Origin: CAZIRF01 sp964541755
GTDB lineage: Bacteria; Spirochaetota; Spirochaetia; Treponematales; Breznakiellaceae
NCBI GenBank assembly: GCA_964541755.1
Contig: CAZIRF010000053.1
Location: forward strand, 1-15,434
Direction: 5' to 3'
Length of the DNA: 15,434 nt
A model generated the notes under the pieces. That model was not told the DNA's origin, did not search any database, and was given only the letters and a program-made list of their open reading frames with translations. The position numbers were made by a program, and so were the translations under genes. Positions 5,276 to 13,500 of this stretch are shown here, piece by piece (position 1 is the stretch's first letter; the number at the start of each line of letters is the position of its first letter).

Positions 5276-7309
5276 ATGCAAATGCCCCATGCAAATAGCC
5301 GTTCACAACTCTTTTTTCTCTTGTCATATATACTGATAGTCTGTTGCGCACCAACGGGTGCTGTTGCTTCAAGCCGCGAAATGCTGCAAATTCGGGAAAT
5401 ACTTGAAGAACGGAGCATCCCCTTCGAGGTTCGCCCCCTTAAAGCCCAAACAGGGGCCTTCGGAGAGAACACCCTGGTTCGACTCTCAGCCGATGACGCA
5501 AGTAATTCACAGAAAGCAGTTCTCGTTATTGCTGTCCCGGTTGAAGATAACCGGCTCGGCATGGAGAGCGCAATCGACCTTATTGTCGAATTGAGCGAGT
5601 CAGCACAGGGAACGCCCCTTCATGTCTTTTTCCTCGATGATGAAACGAGCCGCATACCCCTACGCTATGGCATGCCACGCCACTTCGGTTTGCGTGCCCT
5701 TATTGCCGAATATCCGGTTCCGGAAGAACGCTCCGTGCTCTATTTTGCCCCCGGGAACAGGGCTGAAGATTTAACGGTCCAACACGCCTCATCCGGCACA
5801 CTTTCGCCATTGGCTACATTAAAACCACTCATGGCAGCCTTGGACAAAAACAGGATATCCTGGGCACTTGAGACCCCGTGGAACGAACTCTTTCGTTTGC
5901 GACTCGTCGATGGCCCCGAAGCCCTGCAACTGCTCAATACGGCCGGTTATCACGCCATTGCCATCACCAGCCCCTCAAAAAGCACTCCGCTTCTTGCTGC
6001 ACGTGAAAACGACACCCTGTCTGCCGAATCACTTGCCCAAGCCCTTGCAGACTATACCCTCGCGCACCCTCATAGCTTGGAGGCACCGGACAAACGCTAT
6101 ACCCTTTTCCAACTTGGGCAGCGTGTTTGGCCGATTGATGAGCAATTTGTCATAATTGCGTTCCTGCTCGTAATCGTACTGTCCAGTGTGTACATACTCG
6201 TTTACTCAATGACCAAACGCAGTATTCTTGTCGCCCGAATGCGTGTTTTCTTGCGCCGTGTATGGATATTGGGAGTACTCGCCCTCGTCCTCTTTATCTG
6301 CCTGTTCGCCGCCGAATATTTTGTGAGCACCGCATATCGACGCATTACCGGATCTGCACAGGCACTCGGAAGCATGCACATGGCGGCCAAGGGCCTCTTG
6401 ACCATCATTACGGCAATAGCGTTTTACATGCTCCTCAACCTGCTAATCTTGTATCGCCGCCTTCCCGTACGCAGTCATTTTTGGGCTGTTGCAACCATTG
6501 TGTTCTTTGCCCTCGCAACCCTCGTCACTGCCAGTATCGACTTCACCTTCGTACCGGTTTTTTTATGGGCCTATGTTCTCTCATTTGTTTCCGCCCAGTT
6601 CTCCCGCATGCTCCCCTCGCTCCTGCTGGCGATAGCTGCCATGTTCCCCGTTGTAAATACCGCTATAGGGGCCGCCATGACAAAGGGGTCCCGCCTCCTC
6701 GAACTCTTCACAACCGGATCGCCTCTTGCCAGCCTCTACATGGTAATCGTACTTCTTCCCTTCATGCTTCTTGTAAAAAAATCACTGCCCACCCGTTCCC
6801 GAAGGCTCGGCTTTTCGACAATTGCCATCAGATTGCCAATGCGCATCACCTTTTGCGCGGTCAGCATTGCAGCCAGCCATTTTGCGTTTTCCACCCTTCC
6901 GGCCACGCCACAGGAAAACAAGGCAAGTATACAGAGAATATCCCCTCAGCCCCGGGTGGGGGCAGGCGTTGACGAAGATTCTACCATCAGTCTTGTACGA
7001 AGGGAATTTCTCGATCGTCAAACCATTTCCATAAGCATACCCACGACAGACAAACCCGATCGCGTTGAAATCGAAATTATTGGGGATAGCGCGCTCTTTG
7101 TTTACGACAGTCAAGTCCCATGGCTTGCAGACGCCTCGGGAACACACATCACTTTTACTACCGGCGAAAATCCTCCAGACCCCCTTTCTTTCGATGTAAC
7201 CCTCCAGCGTAATGCAAAAGGCATCATTCGCGCGCGAAAACTCTCATACGATGACAATACCGAAACCATGAGCGAACGCTTGGAACTCAAACGACTGGAA
7301 AGCAAATGA
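5276..7309 (+). CDS. Polytopic inner-membrane protein with a periplasmic M28 peptidase-like (probably inactive) domain
   Basis: 677 residues. A signal sequence (QLFFLLSYILIVCCAPTGAVAS, shown here as residues 11 to 32) precedes a periplasmic domain of about 250 residues. That domain follows the order of M28 aminopeptidases: AVLVIAVPVEDN (81-92), helix AIDLIVELSE, VFFLDDE (117-123), then late AGYHAIAITS (223-232). The usual metal-binding HxD and the later TD are absent, so catalysis is unlikely. About eight membrane helices follow (near 290-312, 328-350, 370-393, 401-419, 424-441, 446-464, 484-500, 522-540), then a beta-rich domain of about 130 residues, placed outside by an even helix count. 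The plan recalls GAA1/ERMP1-type proteins: lumenal M28-like domain plus helices. The start has no ribosome binding site; Met3 is an alternative. The stop overlaps dinB as ATGA. Topology is well supported; the M28 relation is a tentative inference. Confidence 0.82.
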   Translation: MQMPHANSRSQLFFLLSYILIVCCAPTGAVASSREMLQIREILEERSIPFEVRPLKAQTGAFGENTLVRLSADDASNSQKAVLVIAVPVEDNRLGMESAIDLIVELSESAQGTPLHVFFLDDETSRIPLRYGMPRHFGLRALIAEYPVPEERSVLYFAPGNRAEDLTVQHASSGTLSPLATLKPLMAALDKNRISWALETPWNELFRLRLVDGPEALQLLNTAGYHAIAITSPSKSTPLLAARENDTLSAESLAQALADYTLAHPHSLEAPDKRYTLFQLGQRVWPIDEQFVIIAFLLVIVLSSVYILVYSMTKRSILVARMRVFLRRVWILGVLALVLFICLFAAEYFVSTAYRRITGSAQALGSMHMAAKGLLTIITAIAFYMLLNLLILYRRLPVRSHFWAVATIVFFALATLVTASIDFTFVPVFLWAYVLSFVSAQFSRMLPSLLLAIAAMFPVVNTAIGAAMTKGSRLLELFTTGSPLASLYMVIVLLPFMLLVKKSLPTRSRRLGFSTIAIRLPMRITFCAVSIAASHFAFSTLPATPQENKASIQRISPQPRVGAGVDEDSTISLVRREFLDRQTISISIPTTDKPDRVEIEIIGDSALFVYDSQVPWLADASGTHITFTTGENPPDPLSFDVTLQRNAKGIIRARKLSYDDNTETMSERLELKRLESK

Positions 7310-8496
7310 ATACCGTCATTCTCCATGCGGATCTTGACGCTTTTTACGCATCGGTAGAACAGCTTGATGCCCCACACTTGAAAGGGAAACCGCTTATCGT
7401 CGGTGGCATTGATGGCACTCGGGGAGTCGTATCGGCCTGTTCGTATGAAGCACGCAGCTTCGGGGTGCATTCGGCCATGCCCATGGTCCAGGCGCGAAAA
7501 CTCTGTCCGGAGGCAATATGCCGCCCCGTCCGCATGGCGCGATACCAGGAACTGTCACGCAGCATCATGGCGATCCTCTCCCGCTATACGCCCTCTTTAC
7601 GCCAAATTTCTGTGGATGAAGCCTTTCTCGATGCCAGTGGTACAGAACGCCTCTTTGGCCCCGCAGAGGAACTTGCCGAACGCATCCGGGAAGATATCCG
7701 TGCAGAGACCTCTCTTGCCATCACCATTGGCATTGCCCCAAACCGATATCTTGCCAAAATGGCAAGCGCCGCGGCAAAACCCGACGGGATACGCTGCATC
7801 CAAGAGAATGAAGCGCTTGCTTTCATCGACGAACGGGGTCTAAAACGCCTCTGGGGCTTTGGCAGCAAAACCCTCGAACAGCTTGCCCGACGCGGCATAC
7901 ACGACATCCCCGGTCTTCGCGCCATGAGCCAGGCACAACTGAGCATGTATTTCGGGCAGGCACAGGCGAGCTTCATGCACGCAGCCGTTCGGGGTGAAGA
8001 CCCCGGTATTTTCAATGAAGAAGTTCAGTCTTCCTCTATCAGTATTGAACGTACCTTTCCCGTTGATATCAGTGCGCGGGACATTCTCGAAACAATATTG
8101 CTGGAATTGGCGGAAGAACTGGCCTACCGGATGCACTGCGAGGGAGGCTTTTCACGTACCCTGCAAGTCAAACTGCGGCGAGCCGACTTCGTGCGCCAGA
8201 GTATTCAACAGACACACGAAACCCCCTTTACCACCGCACAAGAACTCTGGCTCTGCGCGTGCAAGCTCCTCGCCCAAAAGCACCCTGCGGGACAGTCCCT
8301 GCGACTCCTGGGCCTCTCGCTTCAGGATGTAAAAAAAGAAGGCAGGGGAGAAACGCAGGGAGAACTCTTCGAACGGGGCAATGAGGGCATGCGCCGGGTG
8401 GAAGCGGCCCTTTCGGCCCTGCGCAGCCAAAAGGGACTGCATGTCACCCGGGCACGCCTGCTCAAGCGCCCGCCAAACACACCCCATCGGTATTGA
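7306..8496 (+). CDS. dinB: DNA polymerase IV (Y-family translesion polymerase)
   Basis: Error-prone polymerase that copies past damaged template bases. 396 residues, a little longer than E. coli DinB. Palm and fingers motifs are intact: HADLDAFYASVE (7-18) with metal ligand Asp9 and Tyr14 at the steric-gate position, YEARSFGVHSAMP (47-59), SVDEAFLD (102-109) with catalytic Asp104 and Glu105, and GIAPNRYLAKMASAAAKPDG (142-161). A little-finger domain spans about 240-342. Near the end QGELF (351-355) matches the sliding-clamp binding consensus. The start codon overlaps the stop of the upstream membrane-protein gene (ATGA), so translation is probably coupled and transcription comes from the promoter near 5250. 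No SOS box is evident directly in front. Ends 39 bases before a convergent lipoprotein gene. Confidence 0.97.
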   Translation: MNTVILHADLDAFYASVEQLDAPHLKGKPLIVGGIDGTRGVVSACSYEARSFGVHSAMPMVQARKLCPEAICRPVRMARYQELSRSIMAILSRYTPSLRQISVDEAFLDASGTERLFGPAEELAERIREDIRAETSLAITIGIAPNRYLAKMASAAAKPDGIRCIQENEALAFIDERGLKRLWGFGSKTLEQLARRGIHDIPGLRAMSQAQLSMYFGQAQASFMHAAVRGEDPGIFNEEVQSSSISIERTFPVDISARDILETILLELAEELAYRMHCEGGFSRTLQVKLRRADFVRQSIQQTHETPFTTAQELWLCACKLLAQKHPAGQSLRLLGLSLQDVKKEGRGETQGELFERGNEGMRRVEAALSALRSQKGLHVTRARLLKRPPNTPHRY

Positions 8497-8535
8497 ACGA
8501 CCCGCGCATGCCGTGCCCCCTCAACCACAAGCTGC

Positions 8536-9810
8536 CTATTCGGCGAGGGCCTCGCCTATAGCATCCAACTGTCCCTCGAGGGAGCTGACCACATCTGAAC
8601 GCGCAACATCGTAGAAAGCGGCCACAGCAGCATCCCCGTTTGCCGCCTGCGCCCGATGGCCAATGGGGTGCAGACTCATTGCGACAGAACCATCAGCACG
8701 AAGAATACGCAATTGGGTGCGCCCTTTTACGGTGAAAATATTGAAGGCCTTTCCGTTATAGACCATCTGCTGGGGCTCTTCATATTCGGTAAAGGCGAGT
8801 ATGTAGAATGCGCTGTTATCCTCGCCACCCCCCTGGGGGAGCACCGTCGCGTCGCCGGCAAATATGCGCGAGACATCCTCGGCGGCAAATTGGCCGGCTC
8901 CAGGAATGAGATCCATGTCCAGGGGATCGAGCACCCGTACGAGACTGTCCAGTATTCCCCGATCCGGAACCCCGGCCACCGACGTTCCCGGTGCCCGCTC
9001 AAAGGCAAATACCCTCGCCACACGGGGCAAGGGGGCATAACTGAAGTCCAGGAAGACGTCTTTGAAATAGATACTCTTTCCCCGGTTACTGATAACCAGA
9101 CTCGCCCGAATTACCGCGGGGACATCCGCACGGGAAAGCCCCCGCAGAGGGGTGGCCGCTACCCCGTAAGAATCGGTGAGCACCTGCGTATCAAGATCCC
9201 CGAGGCCTTCGACAAAGGTAAAACGCACCGGTGCATCGCGCACAACCGATTTGCCGTACTCGTAATTGGCCACCAGACGCAGTGACGGCATGGGTCCCTG
9301 CCCTCGGGCGGCGGGACGGGCATCTGCAATACGCGGGGTCCCGTCAAGGAGCCATTCGTCGACATACTCGAAACGCAGCTTGGTTCCATATGCCGCAATT
9401 TCCGCCCGGGTACGGGAGATAAGCGCTTCACGCTCTGCCTGTATCGCAGAGTCTTTGCCCTGGGCGCTCTGTTCATCGAGCGCAAGTATCCCCACGAGCT
9501 CCTTGAGCCCTTGAATCGGGTGATTGAGATCAAAGGCCTCGCGCGCGGATTCCTCAAGGGAGCGCATTTTTTCGAGGGTTTCCCGTTCTCCACTTGCAGG
9601 AGCAGGGGTGACGGCGTCAGAGGCCTCGGGTTGTGCATCGGAACTAGAGGCTGATACTGACGCATCGGCATCGCCCCCGGTTTTGACAGATTCCGATGTA
9701 TTCTCGACTGATCCCGACGCGTTATCGACAGCCTCCCCATTGGGGCCCGGTGAAGAGACGCAAGAAGAGAAAGCCAACAGGGCGAGAAAGGCGACAAGAG
9801 ATGTGCGCAT
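8536..9810 (-). CDS. Putative lipoprotein with Ig-like and CsgG/LPP20-like regions
   Basis: 424 residues. Signal MRTSLVAFLALLAFSSC with Cys17 as the likely lipidated residue. Residues 18-75 are a Ser/Ala/Asp/Glu-rich tether that should hold the domains away from the membrane. A helical stretch follows (76-140, starting ETLEKMRSLEESAREAF). Residues about 143-258 look like a beta-sandwich, with TDSYGVAATPL (212-222) like the last strands of bacterial Ig-like domains. Residues about 262-420 carry ILAFTEY, FTVKGRTQLRILRADGSV and a final helix pair, a pattern similar to CsgG/LPP20-type periplasmic lipoproteins; this is tentative. The start at 9810 is chosen because GGAGG sits seven bases upstream; the frame is open to 9852. 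It follows another lipoprotein gene by 23 bases, so the two form an operon, divergent from the giant 10559 gene. Function unknown. Confidence 0.85.
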   Translation of the reverse strand: MRTSLVAFLALLAFSSCVSSPGPNGEAVDNASGSVENTSESVKTGGDADASVSASSSDAQPEASDAVTPAPASGERETLEKMRSLEESAREAFDLNHPIQGLKELVGILALDEQSAQGKDSAIQAEREALISRTRAEIAAYGTKLRFEYVDEWLLDGTPRIADARPAARGQGPMPSLRLVANYEYGKSVVRDAPVRFTFVEGLGDLDTQVLTDSYGVAATPLRGLSRADVPAVIRASLVISNRGKSIYFKDVFLDFSYAPLPRVARVFAFERAPGTSVAGVPDRGILDSLVRVLDPLDMDLIPGAGQFAAEDVSRIFAGDATVLPQGGGEDNSAFYILAFTEYEEPQQMVYNGKAFNIFTVKGRTQLRILRADGSVAMSLHPIGHRAQAANGDAAVAAFYDVARSDVVSSLEGQLDAIGEALAE

Positions 9811-9817
9811 GTTTTTT

Positions 9818-9822
9818 CCTCC
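9818..9822 (-). promoter_or_regulatory. Ribosome binding site that sets the 9810 start
   Basis: GGAGG on the minus strand with a seven-base A-rich spacer to ATG at 9810. It rules against the longer in-frame start at 9852 and places the signal peptide at the very N-terminus. Confidence 0.75.
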
Positions 9823-9833
9823 GTGAAAGTGTT

Positions 9834-10472
9834 TTACCATGCGAGAGTCCACATAATTTCTTCGGTACTGGTAAGGATATCACTTGCGGGGGCTTGAAAC
9901 ACGACCTGCCGCTCATCTTCTGTCACAAGCGACACCCCGCTTGAAGAAAGACGCGTGGGGGTTTGAAAACGTATCCGTATATCGTAATCGGCAAAGAGGA
10001 CTTTTACGAGTTCCACGAGATCGCTGTCCAAGGGGCCGGCGTTGTCCGACAGGCGCAGCGAGAGGCTCGTTCGATCGCCATCGCGGGTCAAACGGGCGGT
10101 TCGTCCATTTGCGGACAAAAAAGAAACCAGGGCTTCGACGGTATCGAAGGAGACCATGGCTTCAACGCGTACATCACGTTCATCCTCTGTTGTCTTGAAG
10201 GCTTCGAGCTCCAGGGCCCCGATACGGGACAGACTGCGCTCGAAATCGGCCTCGCCAACCGGAAGGGGCAGCCAGCGCTCGTTTCCATCGAGTTTGCCCA
10301 TGGACTCCACGGTGCGGGATATGCGGTACGACAAATTCATGACGCCGGATCCATCGGCCTTGACCTCGATATCGGCATCTATGGCCAAACAGGAGAAAAA
10401 CAGGAAGGAAGAAAGCCCCAGCACCAGTTGAAGGACACGGCGACTTGCGCCGAAAGCCGTTTTTGCTACCAC
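9834..10472 (-). CDS. Putative lipoprotein, LppM-like beta-rich domain
   Basis: 212 residues beginning with GTG at 10472, with GGAG seven bases upstream. The signal is RRVLQLVLGLSSFLFFSC with Cys28 as the likely lipidation site. It is followed at once by a strand DADIEVKADGSGVMNLSYRI (31-50), a layout seen in LppM-type lipoproteins, where a short loop (here KADGSG) joins two strands. The rest alternates strands and helices: MVSFDTVEALVSFLS, then RDGDRTSLSLRLSD and IRIRFQTPT, and ends in IMWTLAW. No catalytic motif is seen. First gene of a two-gene lipoprotein operon; its start lies about 86 bases from the divergent giant beta-rich protein, with which it may share regulation. Lipoprotein nature is well supported; the LppM comparison is weak. 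Confidence 0.83.
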   Translation of the reverse strand: MVAKTAFGASRRVLQLVLGLSSFLFFSCLAIDADIEVKADGSGVMNLSYRISRTVESMGKLDGNERWLPLPVGEADFERSLSRIGALELEAFKTTEDERDVRVEAMVSFDTVEALVSFLSANGRTARLTRDGDRTSLSLRLSDNAGPLDSDLVELVKVLFADYDIRIRFQTPTRLSSSGVSLVTEDERQVVFQAPASDILTSTEEIMWTLAW

Positions 10473-10520
10473 GTTAACGCTCCATATACAATATCGGGGA
10501 TATGCCCCGCCCCCGGGAGT

Positions 10521-10549
10521 CTGACTTTTCCGGAAGGCTCATGTATTAT
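10521..10549 (+). promoter_or_regulatory. Possible promoter for the SprA-like gene
   Basis: CTGACT (10521-10526), 17-base spacer, TATTAT (10544-10549). Predicted start near 10556, three bases before ATG 10559. If used, it would exclude the in-frame ATG at 10541, which otherwise has GGAAGG three bases upstream. Confidence 0.4.
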
Positions 10550-10558
10550 TGCAGGGAG

Positions 10559-13500
10559 ATGCGATACGAGCACAACGACAAGCGGCGCTCCCCCCTTGTC
10601 ACAGTATGCCTTGCTTTTCTCCTCTGCTCAACACCCTTGTCGGCGCAGGAGGCCGCTCCGCAGGAGGCGGCCCCGACCATTTTCAACATCCCCCTTGGCA
10701 GCAACGAGGTAACGCTCTCCTTCAAGGGCTACTGGAAGGGCAACGGGAGCCTCCTGGGGGGGCTGGGTATCAGTCTGGACGGAAGCAGCCCCTGGGCCCT
10801 CTCCTGGCAGTCGCCCGGCGCCCCTCTGCTCTTTGCCCAGGAACTGGACCTCGATGTATTCCTCGAAATCAATCGCCAGTGGTTCCTCGAGACCTGCTTC
10901 AGCGACACTGCCGCCCTGGAAGAATATCGCATGGGGTACCGGGGTAAAGAACATGAAACCCTGGAATACGTCGTTTTGGGCAATTCGGGCCTCGAATACC
11001 CCGCCCTGCCCTTTAGCAATTTGGGAGGAGACACCCCCTCTTCCATCGGCGGCTATACCCGCTTGGGCACGGGCGCTGTCAAGGTCCACGCCCTTGCACG
11101 CTACGACAACAGCGCCCGGAAGGAAAAGACCTGGACTGGCTCGAGGGAATCCTCCTACAGCCTCGTCTCGCCCCTCGAGCGGGAGCGGGGCATGGCCTTC
11201 GTCCTGTCGCAGACGGATATTTCCGGGGATGTGACAGTTTGGTTGGAGGACGGCGAAAGCGGGACAATCGAAGTCGTTGATGCGAGCGGAACTGCCCGTT
11301 TCCGCCGGGCTGTCCTTGGCGAATATGCCCTTTCAAAGGAAGAGGGACTCCTTGAATTGGCTGATGCGCCCGAAGGGCGGGTCCTTGTCCACTGGAGCGG
11401 ATTGACGGCTCCCGTTTATACAGATCCCTTCCTTCAACCAGTAAGGCAGGCTTTTCTCGACGCGAGCGAGGGCTCCATCGACATAAGCGCTCTCCCCCTG
11501 CCGGGAGGGGGCGCTCCGGCAACAATAGAGGGGCTTCCCAGCCTCGTCCTGTACGAAAAAGGGACCTTCTCGCCCTGGGAGGTTCAGAACCGCTACAGAG
11601 GCCCCCTGGGCGCGACAGAGGCGGTCTTGATCGAGGCCGCCAATGGCAAGGTGCAGGACGGCTACGCCGTTCGCGCCCTCGCCGACAGCCGGGAGACGGA
11701 TGAGCAGACCGCCTTCACGGAAGATGACACCGGTCGTTGGATACTCCTTGCCGGCAGCGCCAGCCGCAACCGCCGCTCGGTCGAAGAGCGCTGGCCCCTG
11801 TTGGAAGCGGCTCCACAGCTCTACCTGCCCGCCGCTCGCATCGATGACAGCGGCCTTCGCCTGCGTTTTTTGACCGAAGGCCCCGAATCGGCCTATTACA
11901 TCGGGACCGATGCCATCGCCCAAACGGTCCGCGTCTACCGAAACGGGGTTGAAGACGCCCTCGCCGTCTTCGATCCGGATACCGGCATCGTCACCCTCTC
12001 GAGCCCCGTCCGCGAGAATGAACGCGTACGTATAAGCTGGGCAAAGGCCACGGAGGAAGCCGCGTACGGGAGCCTCGCACTCGGTTTGGGTCTCGTAAAA
12101 GAGGAGACGGCGGATGATCCTGTCGGCTGGGGGTCGGCCCTCTTCTTCCGCTGGTCCCTGCTCGAAAACGCCTGGGCCTCTGCCGGGAGCCAGTATCCCG
12201 GAGCCCTGGGGGCGAGCGCCTGGGCCCGCTATAAAACAGAACAACTGCTGATATCGGCGGCTGCCTCGATTTCGCACAGCCAGAACGATACGAGCGGCCT
12301 CTACCGCATCGACGGCTTTGGCGAGGAAGTCTTTACCCTGTGGCCGGCCTCCTTCGAGACGACACGGCCGGGCCCTTCTTCAGAACTCGGCGGCCTTCCA
12401 GAGAGTGAGCGACAACCCCTCGTATTCCGCGATTACAGTTATACCGACTTTTTCGGGACCTCCTTGGGGAACTTCTCCCGGGGGGCACCGGTCGAAAGTG
12501 GCGAGGAAGGGCCCTACCCGGTCATGGACAGCAGCATGGGGGGAGCGGTCCTCGCCGCAGAGTTTTCCCTTAAAAACCAATGGGCCGGCTGGCAGATCGA
12601 CATCACCGAGCTTTCGGACCTCTTCGCCCGGGCCGGAACTATCAGCCTGCCCCTCTATTTCCGGAACCTGACCGGGAGCGGTGGGGTACGCGTATCCCTT
12701 CAGGCAGGGGCCCTCTCCCAGCCGGAGGACTGGCTCATCGAACAGCCGGACCTCGTCTGGACCCAAACCCTTGCCTATGCAACGGTTGGTGCGGCTCCCG
12801 CGAACTGGCAGCTTGTCTCCTTGAGTCTCGAGGAGGAGGACCGCGCCGCCCTCGCCGCCTGCCGTGCATTGCGGATAGTCATTCAGGCGATGGATACCAG
12901 CCCCGAGCTTTCGGGCATACTCGTCACCGGCCCCATCCAGATTGAAGGGAGCCTCCACTCGCGCTGGCGCCTCCCCGCCGGGGCGGCCGCAGAGCCGGTC
13001 CTCGCAGAGGCGGCTTCCAGCGGGTATACGGCCTCGAAACCCGATCCGGGCCTTGCGGCAAGCTGGCCCGAGCGCATAAACCGGGTCTCGCTTGATGAGG
13101 CAAACCGGGTTCTCGATTGGCAGCTCGACAGTCTGGCCAGCGACGAGGGGACGGCCATCGCCAAGCGCTATGCGGCCCTGCCACTGGAGGACTACGAGGC
13201 CCTCTCGATTCTGGTCAAGGCTGATAGCGAAGACCCCCTCGCGGGGCTCTTCGAGCTTGCAATCGCCGATACGGCGGCAGAGGCCCTCTCCACGACTGCG
13301 ACCCCGGCCCTCAAGCTCAGCCTACCCCTCAAGGAGTTTACAGCGGGGAGCTGGCAGCTCCTGCGCGTGTCCCTCGTCGACGGCACGGTGACCCTCGACG
13401 GCAACTTGTTGTCTCCAGCCGTATTTGCGCGCAACCCGGCGAAAGACAGCGGCGAGAGCGCCGTCGTCGCCATCAGCCTGAGACCGAACGGTGAAAGCCT

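Noticed and set aside
8497..8535. Shared terminator between the convergent dinB and lipoprotein genes
   Set aside because: Only GCATGC and short GC-rich matches are present; no stable stem followed by a T-tract on either strand.
11333..12277. Minus-strand open frame of 314 codons inside the giant gene
   Set aside because: Antisense to a continuous 1585-codon frame with signal peptide and barrel end; composition is Gly/Arg-rich as expected for a shadow.
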